Shown here piece by piece: positions 7,739 to 16,626 of a DNA stretch of 43,168 nt (the stretch's first letter is position 1; every line of letters starts with the position of its first letter). The stretch lies in NCBI GenBank assembly GCA_002010305.1, contig MTND01000021.1:35926-79093 (forward strand). Direction: 5' to 3'. Under the pieces are notes generated by a model. That model had not been told where the DNA came from, searched no databases, and saw only the letters and a list, made by a program, of their open reading frames with translations. The translations under genes were made by a program, and so were the position numbers. The stretch is from Archaeoglobi archaeon JdFR-42. Its GTDB lineage: Archaea; Halobacteriota; Archaeoglobi; Archaeoglobales; JdFR-42.

Positions 7739-8224
7739 TCAAAGATGCTCCATTCTTTTTACAACTTCTGCGTACTTTTCTACAGATGCCCTCCTTTTTC
7801 TCTGATTAGCCAAGGATGCATCAACCCATTCAATGGCTCTTGTTTTGCAGAACCTGGCACATGCTGGATCTCCGTGACAGAGGTGACACTTGATAGTTTT
7901 GTTTGTTACTGGATCAACAGCACACCCTCCAAGAGGGCAAGAGATTACACATGTTCTGCATCCCATACATTTGGAATAATCAATCACTTTAGCCCCTGTT
8001 TCATCATTGACATATATGGCATTTACTGGGCAGACTTCCATACATATGGGCTCTTCACACTGCATACATACCATGGGAAACTCATAACCTTCGAACACAT
8101 CTTTGATAACAGAAATCCTGGACCTTGCTGGATTTATCGTACCTTCGTTCTTAAGAGTGCAGACTATCTCACACGTCCTGCATCCTGTACATCTCTCTGG
8201 ACTAATTAAAAGAATCTTGGACAT
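7739..8224 (-). CDS. Four-cluster ferredoxin subunit of the aldehyde oxidoreductase
   Basis: A 161-aa protein with sixteen cysteines in four 4Fe-4S motifs: CTGCRTCEIVC, CMQCEEPICMEVC, CMGCRTCVISC and CHLCHGDPACARFC. It belongs to the HycB/DmsB-like electron-transfer subunits. The start codon abuts the AOR stop, the arrangement of AorA-AorB in multisubunit bacterial aldehyde oxidoreductases and of the BamB-BamC pair. It would carry electrons between the tungsten subunit and an external partner, probably the FAD protein encoded divergently at 10460. It is cytosolic, with no export signal. Confidence 0.88.
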   Translation of the reverse strand: MSKILLISPERCTGCRTCEIVCTLKNEGTINPARSRISVIKDVFEGYEFPMVCMQCEEPICMEVCPVNAIYVNDETGAKVIDYSKCMGCRTCVISCPLGGCAVDPVTNKTIKCHLCHGDPACARFCKTRAIEWVDASLANQRKRRASVEKYAEVVKRMEHL

Positions 8225-10126
8225 TTACTCCACCTCAGGGAAATTCTTTTCAGGTTTCTCTATTCCCAGTCTGGCTAACGTATCTTCTGTCGGGATACCA
8301 TTGGCATCCCAGCCATGCTGAGCATAATAGTCGTCCAGCATTTTCTCATACTTATCTCTGTCAAGCTTTCGCCCTTTCATGAAGGGTAAGCCTCTTTTAT
8401 TTGCCTCGTTGAAATATCGCTCTGGGGGATAATCGTCTTTCCTGCTCATACCATTCATAACATTGAACATTCTCTCCAAGGTGTAGTTTCTCTCTCCAAT
8501 TACCATCAGATCTTCCTTCGATATCTCCAGACCCGTCGCTATTTTAATCAGTTTGGAATAATCCTCAAATTTAGGAGAAGTAGGACTGTTAAAGACTGTC
8601 TGAAACTTACATATACCAAGGGAATCGACCACATTGTACAGCAGTTCATGCCACCATACCATGATACCTTTCCCCTCATAAGAAGTGAAATCATTGCTTA
8701 CTTTGTAACCATACAGGCTCTCAAGAAAATCTTCAGGTAGCTGGAACAGATCTATGGCCGGTCTGCTTCTCAGATGATCCGCTCCTCTGGTCGAGGTAGC
8801 AATTCCAAGTGAAAAGCTCGGTATACCTCTCTCATCAGTATGAAGATTAGGATGCCCCTTCACATGAATGGCATAATAGCCTGTCTCTTCCCCAAAATGG
8901 GAAATGGCTTCTTTAAAGCCTCGAGCCAGCACATCTCCAATGCCCTCTCTTTCCACTATCATTCTTGCAAGTTCAAGAACAGCATCTTGATCACCCCATT
9001 CCAGTTTTAATCCCCCTGTATCCTCGTCAGTTATGTACCCCCTTTGATAGAGCTCGAAAGCCCAAGACATAACTGCTCCGAGGGATAGGTTGTCTACACC
9101 CCACCTGTTACATGCATCATTACCTTTTATTACAAATTCCCAGTCATTACATCCAACCAGAGTCCCAAAGGTTCCCATCATGGTGTATTCAGGCCCTTCT
9201 CCAAAGACTCCGGCATATTTCCCTTTATCTATTTTAACCCGATGTCTGCAATGAACAGAACATCCAAAGCATGCCACCATTTTAATGGAATATGGAGTTA
9301 AATTCTCTGCCTCAAGGGGTTTCCCATCTTCTCCAAGTGTATTGTACTGCCAGTTCATAGTTCCTATAAACCCTGTAGTGCTGGACACATCATACAGCAA
9401 TGGAGTGCCAAGCCTTCCAAGAGTTTTAGCCCATCTGCTACTGTAAGCCCTCTTGTTTATCTCCGCAAAATATTCCAACAATCCTTCAGGGTCATGGACA
9501 TCCAGATCCATGGTGCCTCTACAAGCTATAGCTTTAAGATTCTTGGATCCCATCACAGCCCCGGTACCACCTCTGCCCCCGGCATTCTTAATTCCAGTCA
9601 TCACATTGGCAAAAGCTACCTGATTCTCACCAGCAGGACCTATTACCAGTGACTCGACCTGTTCATCACCATGTTCTTCCCGTATCGTGGTTTGGGTGTC
9701 AAAAACGTCCATACCCCATAAATGAGATGCATCAAGAATCTCTACCTCTCCGTTATTGACAAACAGGTAAACAGGGGTTTCTGCTCTACCCCTGATTATA
9801 AGATGATCAAATCCAGCATACCTCATCTCAGGAGAGAAAGCACCTCCCATGTTAGAGTCCCCAACTCCACTAGTCATTGGATTTTTGGTAGCAATGTTGG
9901 TTCGGCCTGACCCTGGGGCTGGCAGTCCGGTTAACAATCCTGCACCTACTGCCAGAATGTTCTCCGGATCATAAGGTCTTACTTCAGGAGGGACATTATT
10001 ATACAGATAGTACCAGTTAAGTCCTCTCCCACCCAGGTGCTTTAATCTCAGTTCTTTGGGTATATCCCTATATACAACCTTTCCCTTAGTTAGATCTACA
10101 AAAGCTACTTTTCTTTTTAAAACCAT
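8225..10126 (-). CDS. Tungsten-dependent aldehyde ferredoxin oxidoreductase
   Basis: A 633-aa member of the AOR family. The tungstopterin-binding N-terminal domain shows HLGGRGLNWYYLY and NPMTSGVGDSNMGGAFSPE. The cluster ligands appear as CFGCSVHC (C-x2-C-x3-C), with the distal cysteine at SLGICKF. It would oxidise aldehydes to acids, or run in reverse with low-potential electrons. The substrate is not readable, and BamB-type benzoyl-CoA reductases share the fold. A GAGGTGAAAAG Shine-Dalgarno precedes the ATG. It lies 10 nt after a zinc-ribbon gene and directly before the ferredoxin subunit, so the operon is zinc ribbon, AOR, ferredoxin, MoaD. Confidence 0.92.
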   Translation of the reverse strand: MVLKRKVAFVDLTKGKVVYRDIPKELRLKHLGGRGLNWYYLYNNVPPEVRPYDPENILAVGAGLLTGLPAPGSGRTNIATKNPMTSGVGDSNMGGAFSPEMRYAGFDHLIIRGRAETPVYLFVNNGEVEILDASHLWGMDVFDTQTTIREEHGDEQVESLVIGPAGENQVAFANVMTGIKNAGGRGGTGAVMGSKNLKAIACRGTMDLDVHDPEGLLEYFAEINKRAYSSRWAKTLGRLGTPLLYDVSSTTGFIGTMNWQYNTLGEDGKPLEAENLTPYSIKMVACFGCSVHCRHRVKIDKGKYAGVFGEGPEYTMMGTFGTLVGCNDWEFVIKGNDACNRWGVDNLSLGAVMSWAFELYQRGYITDEDTGGLKLEWGDQDAVLELARMIVEREGIGDVLARGFKEAISHFGEETGYYAIHVKGHPNLHTDERGIPSFSLGIATSTRGADHLRSRPAIDLFQLPEDFLESLYGYKVSNDFTSYEGKGIMVWWHELLYNVVDSLGICKFQTVFNSPTSPKFEDYSKLIKIATGLEISKEDLMVIGERNYTLERMFNVMNGMSRKDDYPPERYFNEANKRGLPFMKGRKLDRDKYEKMLDDYYAQHGWDANGIPTEDTLARLGIEKPEKNFPEVE

Positions 10127-10135
10127 CTTTTCACC

Positions 10136-10288
10136 TCAGGCAGGCCCCTGAACTTTGGGTTGTTCAGGATCGACCCATGAAATTCTCCATTTAGAGCCGC
10201 AATGGTCACATTCGGCTATGTTCTGGCCTTTCTTTACTTCAAATCTGTTCCTACAGTTCAAACACCTTGCATGCAATTTATCGGTCAT
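10136..10288 (-). CDS. Small zinc-ribbon protein
   Basis: A 50-aa reading frame: two Cys pairs (CLNC at residues 9-12 and CDHC at 27-30) around a basic segment, as in a single zinc ribbon, then a Trp-containing tail and a Pro-rich end. An upstream GGAGGAAAAC Shine-Dalgarno, seven nt from the ATG, supports translation. It is the first gene of the AOR operon, with 9 nt between its stop and the AOR start. It may help assemble or regulate the oxidoreductase, or bind metal; no named family is recognised. Confidence 0.7.
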   Translation of the reverse strand: MTDKLHARCLNCRNRFEVKKGQNIAECDHCGSKWRISWVDPEQPKVQGPA

Positions 10289-10459
10289 GATGTTTTCCTC
10301 CTTTACATCTTTCGACCTATTACCATAATTTGCTTACACTTTAGTCAATCTTATATGTTCTACATTTCCATTATAAATATGTTATTATCTTTGATTTGTT
10401 AACTCTTCATAGTCAAAAGATAATAAAATATTTATTTTCCACCATCCATTTTCGGATGT
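10289..10459. promoter_or_regulatory. Divergent promoter of the AOR operon and the FAD gene
   Basis: A 171-nt AT-rich spacer between divergent units. A rightward TATA-like AAAATATTTATT (about 10425-10436) lies about 24-35 nt before the FAD oxidoreductase ATG at 10460, implying leaderless transcription. A leftward element was not pinned down. No dyad operator is seen. Confidence 0.5.
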
Positions 10460-11743
10460 ATGAACGCTGATTATGTAATCATAGGAAGCAGTGCTGCCGG
10501 CGTAAGCTGTATTTCTGCCATCCGAAGACACGATCCTAAAGGAACAATAATAACAGTCACAAAAGATAGATACCCTCCCTATACTCCACTTTTCCTTGCC
10601 GACTACATCATGAAAGATATAGAGGAGAAAGATCTTTTCTTCAAGGGAATGGATTTCTTTGAGAGAATGAATGTAACGGTTCTTAAAGGTAAAATCGCAG
10701 AACAAATTGATCCACAGACAAAAGAACTGATTCTCGAAAACGGAGAAAAAATAAAATATGGGAAGATCCTTATCGCAACAGGAGGTTATCCTTTTATTCC
10801 TCCAATTAAAGGGGTGGACAAAAAAGAAGTTTATACACTCCAGACTCTTGACGATTCAAAGAAAATAATCGAAAAATCAAGAGATGCCAGTAAGGCTGTT
10901 GTAGTAGGAGCTGGGCCCATAGGTCTTGAGGCTGCCTATGCCCTCAGAAAACTTGGTCTAGATGTAGTGGTCGTGGAACTGCTGGATAGGGTTCTTCCAC
11001 TTATGCTTGAAAAAGAGGCAGCTGACATGATTATGAAAGAGTTTACCGACATGGGCATCAGGATCATCCTTGGAACGGGAATTGAGGAAATCACCGGTGA
11101 TAAACATGTGAATGGAGTGGTAGCTGGAAAGGAAGAGATCTCGACAGATCTGGTGATAATGGCAACAGGTGTTAGGCCCAACGTCGAAATGGCCAGAAAT
11201 AGTGGTATAGAGGTTAATAAGGGCATCATAGTTAATAGAATGATGGAAACTTCTGTAAAAGATATCTATGCTGCCGGAGATGTTGCAGAGGCCGAAGATG
11301 CTTTTGGAGATGTGTGTCTAACCCCAACCTGGGTTAACGCTGTGAGGCAAGGAGAAGTGGCAGGTTTGAACATGGCTGGCTTGACTATTGAGTACGAGGG
11401 ATCTATCAGGGTCAACATTATGAAGGGGATTGGAACACCTGTGGTATCTTTAGGGCACACCTCTGCAACTCTTAGGAACACAGAATATGAAGAGGAGGAA
11501 TTCAACGGAAGAGGCATATATCGGAAAGCATTTTTTGATGGGAAATGCCTTCTTGGTTTTCAGTCCGTAGGTAGTCATAAGGACATAAGGCTGGCAGGTA
11601 TGCTTCAAATTCTAGTGAGAAAACGCATTCCTGTGGAGGATAGACGAGCTCTTGTGAGAAAGGGGCACCTGGTGGTAAAGAATATACCTGAACTATACCA
11701 CAAAGCTAGGGCAGATACTTTGAAAAGTACAGTATTGAATTGA
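10460..11743 (+). CDS. FAD/NAD(P) oxidoreductase, probable electron partner of the AOR
   Basis: A 427-aa class I pyridine nucleotide-disulfide oxidoreductase-fold protein. FAD motif IIGSSAAGVSCISAI is at the N-terminus, the NAD(P) motif VVVGAGPIGLEAAYALR in the middle, and the second FAD motif VKDIYAAGDVAEAED in the C-terminal half. The active-site cysteine of CoA-disulfide reductases and NADH oxidases near residue 42 is absent (the region reads DRYPPYTPLFLADYI), so it is not one of those. It fits the FAD subunit of multisubunit aldehyde oxidoreductases or a rubredoxin/ferredoxin reductase. Its position divergent from the AOR genes supports the former. Other partners are possible. Confidence 0.8.
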   Translation: MNADYVIIGSSAAGVSCISAIRRHDPKGTIITVTKDRYPPYTPLFLADYIMKDIEEKDLFFKGMDFFERMNVTVLKGKIAEQIDPQTKELILENGEKIKYGKILIATGGYPFIPPIKGVDKKEVYTLQTLDDSKKIIEKSRDASKAVVVGAGPIGLEAAYALRKLGLDVVVVELLDRVLPLMLEKEAADMIMKEFTDMGIRIILGTGIEEITGDKHVNGVVAGKEEISTDLVIMATGVRPNVEMARNSGIEVNKGIIVNRMMETSVKDIYAAGDVAEAEDAFGDVCLTPTWVNAVRQGEVAGLNMAGLTIEYEGSIRVNIMKGIGTPVVSLGHTSATLRNTEYEEEEFNGRGIYRKAFFDGKCLLGFQSVGSHKDIRLAGMLQILVRKRIPVEDRRALVRKGHLVVKNIPELYHKARADTLKSTVLN

Positions 11744-11750
11744 ACTCCCT

Positions 11751-12143
11751 CTACAATCCAAGTGCATCTAGGTAATATTCAAGGTTATTGAGAAAATCGT
11801 TTAATCGAGTATAAGGTACTATTATACAGCCTGAATGGAGATATATTTCCTCTTCAATATACGTCACGAGAACTGGAATTACTCTTTTATCCACGACCTT
11901 CTGGAATTCATTACATCTCTCTACATGCTTTTCTGCTTCTTTTTTTATCTGTGAGAGTCTATACCGCTGAGGTCCATATAGCTTACAATCAATCCCGAGA
12001 TATAAGCCGTATCGAAATGCCACAACATCAATTTCATATTTCTGGTTGGTTTTGAAAACCTTCCTCAGAGATGTTTCGAAGGAATGTTGCTTTAGAATTT
12101 CTTCCACATTTTCTTCAAATTCCTGCCATGTAAGCTCTTTCAT
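11751..12143 (-). CDS. PD-(D/E)xK nuclease-fold protein (restriction endonuclease-like)
   Basis: A 130-aa protein with a nuclease-like core: the strand YEIDVVAFR, a loop, and LGIDCKLYG. The Asp ... Asp-x-Lys arrangement is that of the PD-(D/E)xK superfamily in its Mrr/RecB-like archaeal forms. A helical stretch (KKEAEKHVERCNEFQKVV) and a further strand (VIPVLVTYIE) follow, in the usual order. A role in DNA cleavage or repair is likely but unspecified; no partner methylase is present. It is last in an apparent operon after DUF1786 and the polyprenyl synthase (5-nt gap to the DUF1786 stop) and convergent with the FAD gene. Confidence 0.65.
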   Translation of the reverse strand: MKELTWQEFEENVEEILKQHSFETSLRKVFKTNQKYEIDVVAFRYGLYLGIDCKLYGPQRYRLSQIKKEAEKHVERCNEFQKVVDKRVIPVLVTYIEEEIYLHSGCIIVPYTRLNDFLNNLEYYLDALGL

Positions 12144-12148
12144 AACCT

Positions 12149-13180
12149 TTATAAAGCCTTGGATAAGGATTCACCTTTCTTCTGAAGGAAGGCTTCAATC
12201 AGTCCCAAGTTGCCAACTACCATTACATCTCCTGCTGGATTGGCAAGAGTTCCGTGATAACCCTGCGAGAAGTAAATATCAGAATTTGGCCCCGTAACAA
12301 CAATTTCTTTAGGCTCAACGACTTCGAACACAGCACACCCATGACCTCCATCTTCGAACACATCTCTATTAGTCAGTTTTCCAGCAATAAATCTAGCAAA
12401 AAAATCTCCAACATCTCTATTTCGAATAATGGAAGTATGATGCTCAAATAAGGAATATACTTCCATATCCTCCCCAATAACACCCCCAACTGTATGACCG
12501 TTTCCAAAATTGACTATCAAAGCAGGAAAAGTGTCTACAGAAAGCCAAGCTCCTATCATCGACGAAAATACCGTGTCCATAACATATATCTCTCCAGAAA
12601 GATACTCATAGAGACTCTTCATTCTGCTAAAATAATCAGGCAATGTGTTCTTGGAAAAAAGAAAAGCAGAAAGTCTGGAGTTCTTTTTCAGAATTTCCTT
12701 AAATTTGGCAAATCTAAATTTCCTATTACTAACATCTGGAGAGAAACCATGATCCTGGACAGCTATTAAAGCAATATCAGGCCACGGCTCATATATCCTT
12801 TCCAAAATTTCTCTAATAATAGACTCATCCACATCTTTAAGAACAACTTCCTTAACGGGCTTATCAGGCTCTTCAAACTTCACACCCCATCGCAACACTT
12901 TATCAAGATCGTCAGAAAAAGTATATGCTGCCTGTTTCTCTGCATAAACGTCTAAACCAGCTTTAAGATGGTTTTTCACAGCCATTGTCACCGCTCCACC
13001 ACCCATAATGTATCCCTTTAAATAAACCGGCATACTCTGCTCTGTGGCCTGTGAGATCTCCCTGCTCTTTATGATGGTGGGAGATGGTAAAATTAGCTTT
13101 GGACAGTTCTGTAACTTCCTTGATGGATCATATAACAGTATATCTTGGGTTCCCATGCCTATATCCATTGTAAGAATCAT
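12149..13180 (-). CDS. DUF1786 protein with ASKHA-like fold
   Basis: A 343-aa protein beginning ILTMDIGMGTQDILLYD, a phosphate-binding-1-like motif of actin/sugar kinase folds. It also has a glycine-rich LKGYIMGGGAVTMAV and NFGNGHTVGGVIGED. The overall pattern matches DUF1786, an archaeal family that databases label 'putative pyruvate formate-lyase activating enzyme' without, to my knowledge, experimental support. It has no radical SAM motif. ATP binding is the only inference I would make. Its ATG overlaps the polyprenyl synthase stop by 4 nt (ATGA), so the two are translationally coupled. Confidence 0.75.
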   Translation of the reverse strand: MILTMDIGMGTQDILLYDPSRKLQNCPKLILPSPTIIKSREISQATEQSMPVYLKGYIMGGGAVTMAVKNHLKAGLDVYAEKQAAYTFSDDLDKVLRWGVKFEEPDKPVKEVVLKDVDESIIREILERIYEPWPDIALIAVQDHGFSPDVSNRKFRFAKFKEILKKNSRLSAFLFSKNTLPDYFSRMKSLYEYLSGEIYVMDTVFSSMIGAWLSVDTFPALIVNFGNGHTVGGVIGEDMEVYSLFEHHTSIIRNRDVGDFFARFIAGKLTNRDVFEDGGHGCAVFEVVEPKEIVVTGPNSDIYFSQGYHGTLANPAGDVMVVGNLGLIEAFLQKKGESLSKAL

Positions 13181-14124
13181 GGTACCATAGGCTGAATTAT
13201 TGTTGCTATGCCCACGTGGGTGTTGTCGGCCAGATATTCTTTTATCAGATCAACAGTCATATAATCAACAATTTTCAGAAGTTTCTGCTTTTCTTCCCTT
13301 GCAGGAAAGATCTCAAGAGATCTTTTTGCTTTTTCCACATGTTCCCAGATCCTTGTCAGTACCTTTCGGATTCCTCTTTCAAGCCCATACAGCTTCGTAT
13401 ATATCAGGGGCAAGGTTATAGATTCGAATTCAGAGCTTTTATCTTCTTGGAGCCTTGCGAATTCAAGGAAATCGTCAACAATCTGGTATGCCAAGCCGAG
13501 TTCTTTCCCATAGTTGTATAGATGACTGGCCCACTCTTTATCCTGGGAGACGATTCTACATCCAGCCCAACTACTAATAGCAAAGAGAGTGGCTGTTTTG
13601 TTCCATATACAGCGGTAATAATCCTCCTCAGTGAAGGTGTCCATCCTGACACTCTCAAGATCAAGAATCTCTCCCTCTGCCATCTTCATACCAACCATGG
13701 CAAATTCCCGTATAAGCTCCTTCTCATATCGGGAAATGAGTTCAACAGATTTAGAAATAAGGAAATCTCCGATAAGCAGTGCTATTGATTTATCATACTC
13801 CCTATGGAGACATTTCACATTCCTTCTGTAATTCCCCTCGTCGATTATATCGTCATGAACCAGTGATGCTGTATGAATGAGTTCAATTGCCAGAGCAGCA
13901 TCCAGCACTTCATCGATATTACCCCCACACATTTTCCCTGAAACCATTGTTATGATAGGACGTACTCTCTTTCCCCCTGCTCGGATTATATGCTCCAGCC
14001 CTTTTTTTACTTTTGGTTCTCCATTCAGTTTTTCTACCATATTTTTCAGGGAGTTTTCTACCACTGAATACTCAACCCAGTCCTGAACCATCTGTTTAGC
14101 ACCTTTTTCTATGAGGCTTTCCAA
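13177..14124 (-). CDS. Polyprenyl (geranylgeranyl or longer) diphosphate synthase
   Basis: A 315-aa trans-isoprenyl diphosphate synthase. It has GGKRVRP (residues 50-56), the first Asp-rich motif DDIIDEGNYRR (from Asp91), and a second motif DDFLE (Asp217-Asp218-x2-Glu221) where Glu replaces the usual final Asp. Archaea need such enzymes for ether lipid chains. The residue five before the first motif, which helps set chain length, is Ala86 (HTASLVHDD), as in bacterial octaprenyl synthases; bulky residues there stop elongation early. So a product longer than C20, for a quinone-like or phenazine side chain, is possible. It heads the operon with DUF1786. Confidence 0.85.
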   Translation of the reverse strand: MESLIEKGAKQMVQDWVEYSVVENSLKNMVEKLNGEPKVKKGLEHIIRAGGKRVRPIITMVSGKMCGGNIDEVLDAALAIELIHTASLVHDDIIDEGNYRRNVKCLHREYDKSIALLIGDFLISKSVELISRYEKELIREFAMVGMKMAEGEILDLESVRMDTFTEEDYYRCIWNKTATLFAISSWAGCRIVSQDKEWASHLYNYGKELGLAYQIVDDFLEFARLQEDKSSEFESITLPLIYTKLYGLERGIRKVLTRIWEHVEKAKRSLEIFPAREEKQKLLKIVDYMTVDLIKEYLADNTHVGIATIIQPMVP

Positions 14125-14162
14125 ATAATATAAATGTATTCCTATTTAGATAAATTTGATGT

Positions 14163-16622
14163 TCAGTATGGAAGACTATCATTCAGATTAAATTCTCTAA
14201 ATTCTCCATTTGCTTCCGTCATTCCACTCATCATATCTCCTATTCCCTGAATCCCAGGTGGGACAACCACTACAATGGCCGTAGTGAAATTAAAGGATGG
14301 AGGGCGGTTTTCACCAATGAGCTCACCATTAAAAGGATCTTTTACAACCTCGAACTGTCTTGTGTACTTCAGAGGATAATATCCTTCATCACCAGGTATC
14401 CCTATATTAGTTATATCCGCGATGGTAGAGGAGAGGTAATGTCCTTTGACCTGGATGATCCAGATATTGAGTGTTATAAGCCATGGTTCAGGAGGAGGTA
14501 AAATTCTAAGACCGCCATGTAAAGATGTTAGTGAGGGAAAAACACACACATTGCGTATAGAAAGCAGATACAGCTTCTTTTCAGTTCCATTTACGTTAAT
14601 GCGGGTAACAGCCCCACCTTTCAGATAAGAAGGTTCCTGATAAATCTCCAGAACAACTGATTCATTGAAAAGGGTTCTATTACCTTTAAGGCGTGTAAGC
14701 TCAAAACCTCCTGTGGAGTATATGGTTATCTCTTTAGTCAGATATTCTTTTCCCTTCTCCCATCCTTCTACAACCTTTTCAATTAGAGGTACGGAGCTCA
14801 ACTGGCCTTTCATGGTCGCACGGGTATCCTCAAGCCCTTTATTATAAGTCTCCTCCATTTTTTTCCCTACATAATCGATGAACCATTTTTTTGAAAGGTA
14901 CATAGCCTTATCTTTTGCAGAATTGAATTGACCATTACCATCCCTGTACCTATCAGAGGAAAGCCAGTCTTCTCGATTACTGTTAAACTCCTGTAACGAA
15001 ATGGAACGCATCTCTACAATGAGTTTTTCTGGATGAGAATATTCTCTGAAATCTATTTTCCCAGTGAGGTTCAGGCTCTTCTTCATGCTCGCTTTTATTT
15101 CATTCAATTCCTTTAGTATCTCTTTTCTGAGTACCGGATCGTAGTCACATACAACATTCCCATATACATGGCTTAGATTGCCATATAACATAGATTCCTT
15201 ATTTGGATCATACAGCTGATTCTTTATTTTATCCACTATATCAGCCAGATTCCTATCCCCTCTATGAGGTATGAAAGGTCTTGCAATGTCATCATAAAAG
15301 CCAAGAGATTCTGAATAACGTATAATCCTGAAATTCACCACCACTTCTGTTATCTTTCTGTCTGTAAACGATGCAATATCACCATTTTTATTCCAATAAT
15401 AACTTTCCCTAGTATAGATTAATTTCCATTTTTCCTTGTAGATATCTGGATATAGACCCTCGCTCTGTTCAACGAGATAGGATGTGAGCAACTCCCATTC
15501 TGTACTTCCAGATGGAAACTCGAATCCGGGATGGGGAGAATAGAGATAATAGGAGTGTTTCTTAACCTCTATGGACACGTCTGCTGAGTAAACACCTCTG
15601 ATGATTTCACTTACAGTCCTGTTCATCGTCTCCAGATCAACAGCATCTACTATGGATGACAGATTCACAGTCACTTCAGACATGGATGATGTCATTTCTG
15701 GATTATTACCTGATTTAAACAGTAATTCTGTAAGATCTATCACAGCACTCATGTTACGAGTCCTGTTAAATTTTTTAATACCCCATTTCAGGGCATCTAC
15801 ACCTGTCTCTTTCCCTAACTCAAAGATGCCATCGACATCCACTGCTCTGAGTTTTTGATTCTGATATACAAATACTCCCAGATTAACGATTTTCTCAATA
15901 TCTGAATTGCTCACCACATTGGATATTCCTTTTCCAAAATACTGAGCATACCCTTTGGTCCATGCAATAGCCCAGATCATTGGTGTTGTCATGATCAGCA
16001 TTCCGGTATCATTAATTGACTCATAATATTCCTCAGCCCTCCACTCTAAGAAGGGTAATCGTGATGTTACAGTGGTTTCCAGAAAAACAGGATATTCAAT
16101 AGTACTCTGATCATGATGGATGAATATTATCGTCGCCGGTATTTTCACAGTATAATATACGGTTACCGACGATGCATTATCCAGTGTCATATTGTATCTC
16201 TCGAGAGATAATCCATCCCAGTCCCCGATTCTGACATCTACGGTGTACTCTTCCCACAATAGAGGAAATCTTGATTCCAACATATCTTCAAAATACCTGT
16301 AAGTTAAATATCTCCAGTAATTTTCACGGACAGTATAATTGCCATTCTTAAATAAAGATTTGTTGTACCACACCACAATGGGATGGTTTCCAGCATAGTC
16401 TGATGCCCTTAATCCAGCGTAATTGAGGAGGGAATTTAACTCTTGAACAAGAAAAGGAATCCTTCGATCCAGTCTGTTAATTTCAGATGCTTCAATAACA
16501 TCCATTGCTTTCTGGTACTCTAAGTGATTAAAGTATGCAGAAATAGTGATGGATAGAATAATCAGCAGTATCCCAATAACAGCAAATGGAATTCGGGCAA
16601 AAGAATCTTTCCAGAACCTCAT
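14163..16622 (-). CDS. Large N-terminally anchored surface protein of the pilin-like cluster
   Basis: An 819-aa protein with one N-terminal membrane helix (about residues 12-32, IPFAVIGILLIILSITISAY). A long extracellular-type region rich in Asn-x-Ser/Thr sequons and aromatic residues follows. No enzyme motif or repeat is recognised. It is the last gene of a five-gene leftward cluster of membrane-anchored proteins, preceded by GGAGATAATACC (Shine-Dalgarno plus spacing) 4 nt after the shifted end of the fourth gene. The gene order (small pilin-like proteins followed by one large protein) recalls uncharacterised pilin-like clusters of other euryarchaea, but I cannot assign a named family. Confidence 0.6.
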   Translation of the reverse strand: MRFWKDSFARIPFAVIGILLIILSITISAYFNHLEYQKAMDVIEASEINRLDRRIPFLVQELNSLLNYAGLRASDYAGNHPIVVWYNKSLFKNGNYTVRENYWRYLTYRYFEDMLESRFPLLWEEYTVDVRIGDWDGLSLERYNMTLDNASSVTVYYTVKIPATIIFIHHDQSTIEYPVFLETTVTSRLPFLEWRAEEYYESINDTGMLIMTTPMIWAIAWTKGYAQYFGKGISNVVSNSDIEKIVNLGVFVYQNQKLRAVDVDGIFELGKETGVDALKWGIKKFNRTRNMSAVIDLTELLFKSGNNPEMTSSMSEVTVNLSSIVDAVDLETMNRTVSEIIRGVYSADVSIEVKKHSYYLYSPHPGFEFPSGSTEWELLTSYLVEQSEGLYPDIYKEKWKLIYTRESYYWNKNGDIASFTDRKITEVVVNFRIIRYSESLGFYDDIARPFIPHRGDRNLADIVDKIKNQLYDPNKESMLYGNLSHVYGNVVCDYDPVLRKEILKELNEIKASMKKSLNLTGKIDFREYSHPEKLIVEMRSISLQEFNSNREDWLSSDRYRDGNGQFNSAKDKAMYLSKKWFIDYVGKKMEETYNKGLEDTRATMKGQLSSVPLIEKVVEGWEKGKEYLTKEITIYSTGGFELTRLKGNRTLFNESVVLEIYQEPSYLKGGAVTRINVNGTEKKLYLLSIRNVCVFPSLTSLHGGLRILPPPEPWLITLNIWIIQVKGHYLSSTIADITNIGIPGDEGYYPLKYTRQFEVVKDPFNGELIGENRPPSFNFTTAIVVVVPPGIQGIGDMMSGMTEANGEFREFNLNDSLPY

Positions 16623-16626
16623 GGTA

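Noticed and set aside
7643-8209. 188-aa reading frame opposite the four-cluster ferredoxin gene
   Set aside because: The cysteine-motif ferredoxin on the other strand explains this sequence; the antisense frame shows no family features.
10460-11743. CoA-disulfide reductase or NADH oxidase identity
   Set aside because: The catalytic cysteine expected near residue 42 is absent.
12149-13180. Pyruvate formate-lyase activase identity for DUF1786
   Set aside because: No C-x3-C-x2-C motif is present; the label in databases is unsupported by this sequence.
13216-13521. 101-aa frame opposite the polyprenyl synthase
   Set aside because: It overlaps a clearly recognised enzyme and has no upstream signals.
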